From: UBA2705 sp963977125 | GTDB taxonomy: Bacteria > Pseudomonadota > Alphaproteobacteria > Micavibrionales > Micavibrionaceae | Direction of reading: 5' to 3' | Assembly (NCBI GenBank): GCA_963977125.1 | Contig: CAXBNJ010000006.1 | Coordinates: forward strand, 1-64,000 | DNA length: 64,000 bases | In this document: positions 44,339 to 51,611 of the stretch, in pieces | How positions within the stretch are numbered: position 1 is the stretch's first letter | Layout of the letters: each line of letters opens with the position of its first letter | Made by a program: the position numbers and the translations under genes | The notes under the pieces: generated by a model | What the model saw: the letters and a program-made list of their open reading frames with translations, nothing else | Databases searched by the model: none | What the model was told of the DNA's origin: nothing

Positions 44339-44369
44339 AAAGTCACGCAGATCTCATTTGCGTGACTTT
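44339..44369 (+). terminator. Rho-independent terminator
   Basis: A perfect 11-bp stem (44339-44349 AAAGTCACGCA with 44359-44369 TGCGTGACTTT) with a 9-nt loop is followed by T-rich DNA. It lies 22 bp after the stop of the membrane-anchored protein. Confidence 0.88.
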
Positions 44370-44434
44370 TTTATTGTGATATTATAGGTCTTAGGTTTTT
44401 AAGGCCCATAGCAAGCTTAAGGAATATATTTATC

Positions 44435-44947
44435 ATGACTATTAAAAATACGCCCTCAGACGAATTTAGCATTAATAAGCTATATATGTGGCGCTGCATT
44501 ATTACTATGGCGCATGCTGATGGCCTTATTCATCAAGATGAACGCACCCATCTTACAAAGATTTTTGACGTCATGCGCCAACGCGCCGGATTAAGCCAGG
44601 AAAATTACATACTGCTTATTTCCGATCTTTCTTCACCGCAAGACCCAATTGAAATGCTCTCACATATTAATGATCCGGCTTATCGTAGCCAAGTGATCTA
44701 TTTTGCGCGGCTTCTGGCTTATAAAGATGGGCATCTGCACCCTTCTGAGGAAGAATTACTCATAAAACTCCACACAAATGTCACAGAAGGCCTTGAAATT
44801 GGTCATTTACGCCAAGAAGTGCAGGATAATATTCGTAAAGAGCTCGTTATTCATGAAATTGAAAATGACTCCCATCGCCCAGAAAACGGCGCAACAGGCT
44901 TGATTGATCAGTTATTAGTGCATTTCGGCATTGATTTAATGGATTAA
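44435..44947 (+). CDS. TerB-like domain protein
   Basis: This 170-residue protein resembles the TerB family of tellurite-resistance and calcium/metal-responsive proteins. Two related segments, MAHADGLIHQDERTHLTKIF (about 26-45) and AYKDGHLHPSEEELLIKLH (about 88-106), each contain the acidic loop that precedes a helix in TerB. The rest is helical. There are no other ter genes near it, so it is probably a stand-alone TerB-like protein and not a resistance determinant. It is transcribed alone toward the convergent dusB. Confidence 0.72.
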   Translation: MTIKNTPSDEFSINKLYMWRCIITMAHADGLIHQDERTHLTKIFDVMRQRAGLSQENYILLISDLSSPQDPIEMLSHINDPAYRSQVIYFARLLAYKDGHLHPSEEELLIKLHTNVTEGLEIGHLRQEVQDNIRKELVIHEIENDSHRPENGATGLIDQLLVHFGIDLMD

Positions 44948-44962
44948 TGACGCGGCCTTAAT

Positions 44963-45937
44963 TTATGCAGCTTGTGCGAAAAAGGCTGATATTTCTTCTT
45001 TAACCGCAGCGACTTCTGTCAAACCATTAATATAATGGCGGATTTTTGCTGCGCCTTCGATATCTTTAAGATACCACGCTAAATGCTTGCGTCCAATCAT
45101 GAGCCCTTGCCGCTCTCCATAATACGACAAAAGATCATCATAATGATCCAAAACAATATCTTTTTTTAGATGCATTTGCGGTTCAATGAACCCGCCCTCT
45201 GCTCCGGCTAAATCATCCATGATCTCTTTTATTTTCCATGGCTTACCATAGCATGCACGTCCTACCATAACCCCATCCGCCCCCGATAGTTGCATCGCTG
45301 TTTTTGCGTCATCGCCATTATGAATGTCCCCATTCACAATAACAGGAATAGAGATATTCTCTTTTACCGCTCGTACGGCCTGCCAATCCGCAGCGCCGCG
45401 ATATAATTGACAGCGCGTCCGTCCATGCACAGTAACCATTTTTATGCCCGCTTCCTCCGCACGCCGCGCTAGGCTTGGGGCGTTTTGATTATCTTCATCC
45501 CAACCAAGGCGCATTTTCACTGTTACGGGGACGTTTACCGCCTCACACACAGCCTGCATTATATCAAAAGCGAGGGGCTCATCCTTCATCATCGCTGAGC
45601 CGCCCATTTTATTGACAATTTTTTTAACAGGGCAACCAAAATTAATATCAATCATCGGCGCGCCGCGCTTTTCGCATAAAATGGCGGCTTCGGCCATGAT
45701 TTCAGGCTCGCAGCCCGCAAGCTGTAGAGCAAAGGGCTTCTCATCAAGGCGATCTTCTTGCAGACGTTTTGACCCGCGTACTTGTTCGACCATAGCGCGG
45801 CTGGCGATCATTTCAGAAAACACGAGCCCCGCACCAAATCGGCGCACTAAACGCCGAAACGGTAAATCCGTAACCCCTGACATTGGCGCCAAGAATACGG
45901 GACTGTTAACCTCTATATTTCCAATTGATATGACCAT
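44963..45937 (-). CDS. dusB: tRNA-dihydrouridine synthase B
   Basis: DusB reduces uridine to dihydrouridine in tRNA with FMN and NADPH. The 324-residue barrel protein has APMSGVTDLPFRRLVRRFGA (about 17-36). The catalytic Cys lies in INFGCPVKKIVNKMGGSAMM, followed by KMRLGWDED, VTVHGRTRCQLYRG and DGVMVGRACYGKPW. The pattern fits the DusB subgroup. The linked ntr or fis genes that often sit beside dusB are absent. It lies 16 bp from the convergent TerB-like gene stop. Confidence 0.94.
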   Translation of the reverse strand: MVISIGNIEVNSPVFLAPMSGVTDLPFRRLVRRFGAGLVFSEMIASRAMVEQVRGSKRLQEDRLDEKPFALQLAGCEPEIMAEAAILCEKRGAPMIDINFGCPVKKIVNKMGGSAMMKDEPLAFDIMQAVCEAVNVPVTVKMRLGWDEDNQNAPSLARRAEEAGIKMVTVHGRTRCQLYRGAADWQAVRAVKENISIPVIVNGDIHNGDDAKTAMQLSGADGVMVGRACYGKPWKIKEIMDDLAGAEGGFIEPQMHLKKDIVLDHYDDLLSYYGERQGLMIGRKHLAWYLKDIEGAAKIRHYINGLTEVAAVKEEISAFFAQAA

Positions 45938-46046
45938 AACCTGTCCTGTTTATGTGATAAGGCGCGAAAATGCAAGTAAATGCAGTGCGCCCCCGCCACC
46001 CATATTCATTTTTTCTATATTTTATTGTATATTAACTGGGCATAAG

Positions 46047-46088
46047 GTACAAAAACCTACAGCAGTGCCTATAGCGCTCAGTTTGTAC
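46047..46088. promoter_or_regulatory. Inverted repeat in the trpB leader
   Basis: GTACAAA (46047-46053) and TTTGTAC (46082-46088) are inverted repeats across 28 bp, ending 40 bp before trpB. AAGG and CCTT at the outer ends extend the pairing with a bulge. It could be an operator or an mRNA stem. I see no Trp-rich leader peptide, so classical attenuation is not supported. Confidence 0.35.
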
Positions 46089-46128
46089 GCCTTCTTAAAA
46101 TTTTAGACTTAAAAGTATCGGTTAGCCC

Positions 46129-47352
46129 ATGTCAAATACAGTAAAAGACAACGCAGATAATGGATTTTTTGGTGAGTATGGCGGGCAATACGCCCCCGAA
46201 GCGCTGATGCCTATACTTGAAGAGCTCCGCGTTAGTTTTCGCAAATATGAGCATGATGCCGATTTTCAAAATGAATTTCTCAATATCATGCAAGATTGGG
46301 GCGGTCGCCCTACTCCGCTTTATTACGCGGAAAATCTATCTAAAATCCATGGCGCCCATATTTATTTGAAGCGTGAAGACTTACTGCATGGCGGCGCACA
46401 TAAAACAAATAACGCACTAGGCCAAGGACTTTTAGCCAAAAAAATGGGCAAAACCCGTATCATTGCTGAGACTGGAGCCGGTCAACATGGGGTCGCCACG
46501 GCAATGGCTTGCGCCAAACTGAACCTTCCTTGCACCATTTATATGGGTGCGACTGACGTTGCACGCCAAGCGCCCAATGTACAGCGCATGAAAATTCTCG
46601 GCGCGGAAGTGATTAGCGTCACAAGTGGCGGCTGCACATTAAAAGATGCAATTAATGAAGCTATGCGTGATTGGATTTCAAGCTGCGACACCACTCATTA
46701 CATGCTCGGCACAGCTGCTGGCCCGCATCCCTTCCCGAGCCTTGTGAAACATTTCTTACAAGTTATTGGCAAAGAATCGCGCCAACAATGTTTAGATAAA
46801 ATAGGCCGCCTGCCCGATTACGCCATTGCCTGCGTCGGTGGCGGTTCAAATGCTATGGGCTTATTTAGCGGCTTTATGGATGATAACAGCGTTCAACTTA
46901 TCGGCGCTGAGCCTGGCGGCGAAGGCATAGACACCAATAAGCACGGCGCTGTGCTCGTCAAAGGCGTGCCTGCCGTATTACACGGTATGCGTAGCCTTGC
47001 TTTGCAAGATGAAGACGGCCAGATTTTTGACACACATAGTATCTCTGCCGGGTTAGATTATCCCCTTGTTGGTCCTGAACATGCACATTTACGTGATATA
47101 GGCCGCGCAAAATATTATGCCATTGATGATATTGAGGCGGTGGATGCCTTTTACGCATTATGCGATGCCGAGGGTATAATCCCTGCGCTAGAAAGCGCCC
47201 ACGCCCTCGCACAGGCCTTTAAAACCGCAAAACAGCAGCCCGATAGCATCATTCTGGTTAATCTTTCTGGGCGCGGCGATAAAGATTTGCACCATGTTAT
47301 GGCCTATACACAAAGCCAGCAGCAAGACAGCACAGCAGGATCAGCATCATGA
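46129..47352 (+). CDS. trpB: Tryptophan synthase beta subunit
   Basis: TrpB condenses indole with serine to form tryptophan using PLP. The 407-residue protein has the PLP lysine in LLHGGAHKTNNALGQ (Lys92). ETGAGQHGVATAMACA, the phosphate-binding VGGGSNAMG, and GLDYPLVGPEHAHL are also present. It overlaps trpA by 4 bp (ATGA), the usual coupling of the two subunits. TrpF, which often precedes trpB, is not here. Confidence 0.96.
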   Translation: MSNTVKDNADNGFFGEYGGQYAPEALMPILEELRVSFRKYEHDADFQNEFLNIMQDWGGRPTPLYYAENLSKIHGAHIYLKREDLLHGGAHKTNNALGQGLLAKKMGKTRIIAETGAGQHGVATAMACAKLNLPCTIYMGATDVARQAPNVQRMKILGAEVISVTSGGCTLKDAINEAMRDWISSCDTTHYMLGTAAGPHPFPSLVKHFLQVIGKESRQQCLDKIGRLPDYAIACVGGGSNAMGLFSGFMDDNSVQLIGAEPGGEGIDTNKHGAVLVKGVPAVLHGMRSLALQDEDGQIFDTHSISAGLDYPLVGPEHAHLRDIGRAKYYAIDDIEAVDAFYALCDAEGIIPALESAHALAQAFKTAKQQPDSIILVNLSGRGDKDLHHVMAYTQSQQQDSTAGSAS

Positions 47353-48158
47353 GTAAAACACGTTTCCAGCATATTCAAAATAAAACGCGCGCAGGGCAAG
47401 CGGTCTATATGCCTTATGTTTTAATGGGCTACCCGAATTTCGAAGCCTCGCTCACAGCGGCAAAAACCCTTATTGATGCGGGGGCTGATGGCTTAGAATT
47501 AGGCCTTCCCTTTCGCGACCCCGTCGCCGATGGCCCTGTTATTCAAGATGCGGCGAATATCGCACTGGATAATGGCTTTAAAGCCAATGACGCGCTTAAA
47601 TTCATCACCGCGCTGCGCGCTTATGCGCCTGACACCCCTTTTACGGTGATGAGCTATTACAATATTATTCTGGCTAAAGGCGCCGAAAAATTCATCGCAG
47701 AGCTTGGCCGTGCGGGCATAGACGGGCTATTAATCCCCGATCTCCCCCCTGAGCATGCACAAGAAGTCTTTCCAACCACACAAGCCCATAATATTGACCT
47801 TGTCTTTATTGTCGCACCAACGACCAATGATGCGCGCATTGAAAAAATCAAGGCCTATGCTGGCGGCTTTATTTATGTGGTCACAAAAATGGGCACAACC
47901 GGCACGCAAGAAAATTACGATCAAAATTTAGAACAGTTATTTACGCGGATAAAATCAGCGGTTGACCTGCCTGCCATAGCGGGCTTTGGTATTTCCACCG
48001 CTGAGCACGCGCAAAACATGGTCAATATCGGTGCAAATGGCGTTATTGTCGGTTCACAAATTATAAAACTCTGTTCCCCTGATAAAAACGGCACAGCGCC
48101 CTGCCCTACCCTACTCAGCGCGCACACAAAAAAAATTCAGGCTGGTTTATCCGCCTGA
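47349..48158 (+). CDS. trpA: Tryptophan synthase alpha subunit
   Basis: TrpA cleaves indole-3-glycerol phosphate and channels indole to TrpB. The 269-residue barrel has the two catalytic residues in GLELGLPFRDPVADG: Glu50 and Asp61. The usual Ser of the PFSDP motif is Arg here, an unusual substitution. The phosphate-binding part IAGFGISTAEHAQ and GVIVGSQII near the end are conserved. Its last codons overlap a terminator hairpin that works on the opposite strand (48128-48162). Confidence 0.95.
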   Translation: MSKTRFQHIQNKTRAGQAVYMPYVLMGYPNFEASLTAAKTLIDAGADGLELGLPFRDPVADGPVIQDAANIALDNGFKANDALKFITALRAYAPDTPFTVMSYYNIILAKGAEKFIAELGRAGIDGLLIPDLPPEHAQEVFPTTQAHNIDLVFIVAPTTNDARIEKIKAYAGGFIYVVTKMGTTGTQENYDQNLEQLFTRIKSAVDLPAIAGFGISTAEHAQNMVNIGANGVIVGSQIIKLCSPDKNGTAPCPTLLSAHTKKIQAGLSA

Positions 48159-48162
48159 ATTT
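48128..48162 (-). terminator. Minus-strand terminator overlapping the trpA 3' end
   Basis: AAATTCAGGC (48133-48142) and GCCTGAATTT (48153-48162) form a 10-bp perfect stem with a 10-nt loop. On the minus strand it is followed by eight consecutive U (A-run at 48128-48135). It ends transcripts of the plasmid-like genes at 48194-49122. On the plus strand it gives only a short U-run after trpA. Most of it lies inside the trpA coding sequence. Confidence 0.85.
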
Positions 48163-48193
48163 AAAATTAACGATCGATGCATTTATCTGAAAC

Positions 48194-48484
48194 TTACAAA
48201 CTATCGTGGAGCTTCTGCATCTCGCCGATCTTATCTTTGATCATAACTTTCAAAGCGTTAACGACATATGGCTCTAAATCGAGGTCGGTTTGACCTGAAT
48301 TTGAGATCACTTGATCGTAGAGTTTCTTGGTCTCGTTACAAACAGAGAGAACAATCGTATCATTGCTGATGCGATCATCAATCAAATCACGTATATAGCC
48401 ACTAATATTCACCTCAAGAGCATGGAGCTGATTGAGCTGTTCGGTTCTGATCATAACGCTAATGCGCACTAAATCCTTAGACAT
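48194..48484 (-). CDS. Small ribbon-helix-helix-like DNA-binding protein
   Basis: This 96-residue protein starts with VRISVMIRTEQLNQLHAL and then ISGYIRDLIDDRIS, which fits a ribbon-helix-helix fold: an amino-terminal strand followed by two helices. The carboxy half is helical and charged. Such proteins serve as plasmid copy-control, partition or antitoxin regulators. A strong AGGAG precedes the ATG by 6 bases. It is downstream of the KfrA-like gene on the same strand, and no toxin gene is adjacent. The call rests on pattern only. Confidence 0.6.
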   Translation of the reverse strand: MSKDLVRISVMIRTEQLNQLHALEVNISGYIRDLIDDRISNDTIVLSVCNETKKLYDQVISNSGQTDLDLEPYVVNALKVMIKDKIGEMQKLHDSL

Positions 48485-48567
48485 TTTTATCTCCTAGCCT
48501 ATGGCCATTTATCAAATTACAGCGTTAGTTTAACAAAAATAAGGCGTTAACCTAGTAAAAAGATTAT

Positions 48568-49122
48568 TTAACCAAATAATTTCTGCCAAAATGTTTTTTC
48601 TTTTTCTTCTTTAAAGGCTCTGAATATAGAACGGTTCTGCTTTCTGAGCTCTAAAACCGTCTTTTTAAGGGTATCAAGCTCGCTTACCGTCTCTTCTTGC
48701 TTCTGCCCCTGCTTTTCACGCTCGCTGGTTTGATTGGTCAGCAATAAGGTAATATTGCGGCGCTCCTCTTGTTCTGTGCTCAGCATGCCACGTAAGTGTT
48801 CAATCTGCTCACTTAGCTGTTCGCGCTCTCTATTCCGCTCTTTTTCAAGATATTCTAAGCGCATCCGCAAAATTTCCGCATCCGCCGCTCTGTTTTTTGT
48901 CTGCTCAGCTGTGTTACCTGATGTTTCAAACAGTGCCGTTTGTTGTGTTTCTTCAACAGGCTTAGCCAGTGTGCCGTAAACACGCTCTAATTCAGCGACA
49001 TGTATTAAACGTTTCTTCTTATCCGTCAGCCCATAACTTAACGTTCCTTTTTGCATATCTGCATATAAGGTCTTACGCGTAACGCCCGCAATTTGCGATG
49101 CTTCGGTTGGATTAACTTTCAT
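48568..49122 (-). CDS. KfrA-like plasmid protein: HTH plus coiled coil
   Basis: This 184-residue protein begins with a helix-turn-helix of the excisionase/MerR type (MKVNPTEASQIAGVTRKTLY, then DMQKGTLSYG, residues 1-30). A long charged coiled coil (about 75-165, many Glu/Arg/Gln) follows, ending in the amphipathic tail TFWQKLFG. This layout is typical of accessory DNA-binding proteins on alpha- and gammaproteobacterial plasmids. Directly upstream of its ATG is GTGTTTC (49123-49129), one copy of a motif repeated through the next 355 bp, so autoregulation or repeat binding is plausible. It is divergent from repC. Confidence 0.75.
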   Translation of the reverse strand: MKVNPTEASQIAGVTRKTLYADMQKGTLSYGLTDKKKRLIHVAELERVYGTLAKPVEETQQTALFETSGNTAEQTKNRAADAEILRMRLEYLEKERNREREQLSEQIEHLRGMLSTEQEERRNITLLLTNQTSEREKQGQKQEETVSELDTLKKTVLELRKQNRSIFRAFKEEKEKTFWQKLFG

Positions 49123-49477
49123 GTGTTTCTCTCTGTATCTAACGGTCCCTTAAACTGTGCGGGATGTCTGTAATTGATATTCAAGATAACAGATGTGATT
49201 CGAAAAAGCCAGAATGCTAAACAACTCATAAACACTTTATTGGAAACACAAGAAACACAACTAAACAAATGCGCGCTCTGCAGGAGAGGGGCGCGAATAC
49301 AGATACGAATCGCGACGGGAAACACTTAGAAACGATAAAAGAAACACAATGCGTTTACTTGGGTTACACTAAGTGTCGAAATATAAAACGCTCAACCACA
49401 ACCCATTGTATCTATTGACAATAAAGTGTTTCTTTTGTTTTTCCTGCGTTACGTTTACAAGTGTTTACTTGAAACAC
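49123..49477. repeat. Array of GAAACAC / GTGTTTC motifs
   Basis: Exact 7-mers occur at 49123 (reverse), 49243, 49252, 49319, 49341, 49426 (reverse) and 49471. Near matches (TAAACAC/GTGTTTA) are at 49229 and 49461. The copies at 49243 and 49252 are tandem 9-mers GAAACACAA, and 49461-49477 is a palindrome GTGTTT-acttg-AAACAC. ACACTAAGTGT (49366-49376) and GTTAC-atttg-GTAAC (49481-49495) are additional small palindromes. The array fills the divergent region between the HTH protein gene and repC. It may be iterons of a replication origin, operators of the HTH protein, or both. I see no credible protein gene between 49123 and 49753. Confidence 0.85.
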
Positions 49478-49605
49478 CTTGTTACATTTGGTAACGTTTC
49501 TATGGGATCGCAACGATTCTTAGGCTCCGGCCTAGTTCTACGAGCACTTTCAACCCGAAGAAAACTTACGATTAAATAAGTTAAGGAGGCATATAACAGA
49601 CCGAT

Positions 49606-49667
49606 AAAAAAAATAGCCCTTGCTGTAAAGCAAAGACTATTTCTTGAAATTTATAATTTCGTCTGAC
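49606..49667 (-). ncRNA. Predicted counter-transcribed RNA in the repC leader
   Basis: On the minus strand TTGTGT (49701-49696) and TATAAT (49679-49674) are 16 bp apart and predict a start near 49667. A small hairpin (GAAATT-ATA-AATTTC, 49660-49646) follows. A second, larger hairpin has a 14-bp stem (49642-49629 with 49624-49611; two G-U pairs; loop TTAC). It is followed by eight U (49613-49606, the first three also being stem bases). The product would be about 62 nt. Its place just upstream of repC, antisense to the leader, matches the small control RNA of repABC plasmids, which limits repC expression. Confidence 0.72.
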
Positions 49668-49673
49668 AGCTCA

Positions 49674-49701
49674 ATTATAGCCATTTCAAGACTAAACACA
49701 A
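49674..49701 (-). promoter_or_regulatory. Candidate promoter of the antisense RNA
   Basis: The -35 hexamer TTGTGT is at 49701-49696 and the -10 hexamer TATAAT is at 49679-49674, separated by 16 bp, all on the minus strand. The -10 is a perfect consensus. It faces away from repC and would produce the antisense RNA ending at about 49606. Confidence 0.6.
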
Positions 49702-49753
49702 GGTTTAACGACTTTTGTGAATGCTTTTTATTGCCCTCTGTTTAGAAAAAACC

Positions 49754-50803
49754 ATGGAAAATATCAATCGTTTCGTAGATGGCTACGATCGGGGCATGAA
49801 TAGCTCTGGTCGTAAACAGGCTTACTATGCCTTAACGCTTATAAAACGCCTTGGAAAACATGATGGTTTTTCAGCGCAAATGATCGCTTTATTAGACTAT
49901 TATATGTCCTTCACGAAAGACTGTGATTGGGAAGAGGGGCAAACGCCTGTTGTTTTTCAATCGCTTTGCCGTACCGCGCAGGATTTTTGCTTATCAATAC
50001 GCCAAATTCAACGCATTGAAAAAGCCTTGCAAGAAAAGAACGCATTAAGCTGGAAAGATAGCCCGAATAATAAACGCTATGGCACACGCAATAGGGCAGG
50101 GTGCCTTATTAGTGCTTATGGCGTTGATTTATCAGCCTTGATTGATCTGATACCTTATTTAGAGCACGCTTTAAATGAAAAGAAAGCCAAAGAGCACACT
50201 TGGCACTCTTTAAAAAGAACCGTTCACAGCCTACGCAAAAACATTCGAGATCTTTTAAAAAGCTGCGATGCACAGCCCCCAATCCTTGATGAAGCCGCTT
50301 TAAACGAAGCGATCAGACCGAATATGTGCTCCTCTAAGCTACAAACCATCATTAACGCTCTCACGCTTATGGTGGATAATTTACAAAACATGGCACAAAA
50401 AAATACGGCCAATGTTGACAAAAATGTCGTCCACAAAGAGGATACAAAAACTAGTATTATAAACAAAGCTTCTAATGAACTTCGACTCTTGGGGTTAGAT
50501 AAGATTGCTTTTCAAGATGTGATAAACTTCATTAAGCGTCATAAAACAGATATTAAGATACATAATTGGACTGATCTGGTTAAGTTTTCAGAAAAGAACA
50601 AACATTTATTTGGTATATCTGATCATTCTTGGCAAAAATCATGTCAATCTATGACAAAAATAGGGGCTTCTTTAGCATTTCTATTGCTCAATGCTGGTCT
50701 TAGTCGAGAAATGAACACTATTTATAACCCTAATGCATATTATCTCGCTTTGATTAAACGTGCAGAGAAGGGCTGCTTGCATTTGGATAAATCTATTTTT
50801 TAA
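49754..50803 (+). CDS. repC: RepC-type plasmid replication initiator
   Basis: RepC initiates replication of alphaproteobacterial repABC plasmids and chromids, usually at an origin within its own gene. This 349-residue protein has the RepC amino-terminal wing-helix domain. DWEEGQTPVVFQS (about 60-72) is followed by the diagnostic DSPNNKRYGTRNRAG and SAYGVDLSALIDLIPYLE. The carboxy half (about 230-349) is more divergent. I use the ATG at 49754; an ATG at 49721 is possible, and neither has a clear ribosome-binding site. RepA and RepB are absent. It lies between trpA and a pseudouridine synthase gene, so it may be an integrated or chromid origin, or a repC-only replicon. Confidence 0.85.
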   Translation: MENINRFVDGYDRGMNSSGRKQAYYALTLIKRLGKHDGFSAQMIALLDYYMSFTKDCDWEEGQTPVVFQSLCRTAQDFCLSIRQIQRIEKALQEKNALSWKDSPNNKRYGTRNRAGCLISAYGVDLSALIDLIPYLEHALNEKKAKEHTWHSLKRTVHSLRKNIRDLLKSCDAQPPILDEAALNEAIRPNMCSSKLQTIINALTLMVDNLQNMAQKNTANVDKNVVHKEDTKTSIINKASNELRLLGLDKIAFQDVINFIKRHKTDIKIHNWTDLVKFSEKNKHLFGISDHSWQKSCQSMTKIGASLAFLLLNAGLSREMNTIYNPNAYYLALIKRAEKGCLHLDKSIF

Positions 50804-50842
50804 TGCCCTTGATGTTTTACCGTTGCTGCTAATTTAGCCCGT

Positions 50843-51565
50843 TTAAAATGGACAATCAGAGTTAAATGTCAGTAAGCTCCCGCTATGCGGATGAATGAAA
50901 GATAATTTATGTGCATGCAAGTGCAGTCTTTTATAGGGATAAAAAGCCGCATCATGTGCATAGAGGCTATCGCCCACAATCGGGTGACCCAGTTCCAGCA
51001 TATGGACGCGCAACTGATGAGAGCGCCCTGTACGCGGTTCAAGCAAGACACGGGTTATTTCTGCGCTTGGCGCTGATTTGTCTAAATCGGTATTTTTATG
51101 GGGGACGGGCAGGGTGGTCCAAGTGGTCTGGGCGGGTTTTCCCCCTTCAAAATCAACCTTTTGTTTGGGGCGGTTGGGCCAATCACAGATAAGCGGTAAA
51201 TCAATTTCCCCCGAAAAAACGGATGGTGTGCCGTATATATCGGCGATATAGGCTTTTTCAACTTGGCGATCCATAAATAATTGACTAAGGGCGCGCTGGA
51301 TATCTTTGCTGCGTGCATAGACCATAAGGCCAGATGTTTCCATGTCGAGGCGGTGTACCGTATAAATTTCACCATATTCGTGCATTAAACGGCTTTCAAG
51401 ACAATCTTTCATCGCTTCTTCGCGCCCAGGGACGCTGAGCAATCCGGCTTGTTTATTGCTGATAATGAGGTGCTCATCTTGATATATAATATCAACAAGG
51501 GGCTGTTTAGATGGGGCGTATGTAATTTTTCTGATGCGCGCAGCATCAATTTTTTGCGTATCCAT
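50843..51565 (-). CDS. RluA family RNA pseudouridine synthase
   Basis: The enzyme converts uridine to pseudouridine in rRNA or tRNA. The 240-residue protein has the catalytic motif VHRLDMETSGLMV (Asp74) and the RluA-type RTGRSHQLRVHM near residue 180. It has no S4 domain and matches the short RluA group (23S rRNA 746 and tRNA 32 in E. coli). The precise target cannot be assigned. It starts 46 bp after the convergently oriented RTX stop on the same strand and is convergent with repC. Confidence 0.9.
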   Translation of the reverse strand: MDTQKIDAARIRKITYAPSKQPLVDIIYQDEHLIISNKQAGLLSVPGREEAMKDCLESRLMHEYGEIYTVHRLDMETSGLMVYARSKDIQRALSQLFMDRQVEKAYIADIYGTPSVFSGEIDLPLICDWPNRPKQKVDFEGGKPAQTTWTTLPVPHKNTDLDKSAPSAEITRVLLEPRTGRSHQLRVHMLELGHPIVGDSLYAHDAAFYPYKRLHLHAHKLSFIHPHSGSLLTFNSDCPF

Positions 51566-51611
51566 GCAAGCATATAACCTAAATTATAGGATGCAAGCAA
51601 GCCTGATGGGC

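Noticed and set aside
49373..49579. Open frame of 68 codons in the repC control region
   Set aside because: It runs through the GAAACAC array, has no ribosome-binding site and looks like translated repeats; a control region is a better explanation.
51564..51599. Direct repeat ATGCAAGCA near the pseudouridine synthase start
   Set aside because: Two 9-bp copies 27 bp apart partly overlap the coding start and could be coincidence; no element boundary supports an insertion site.
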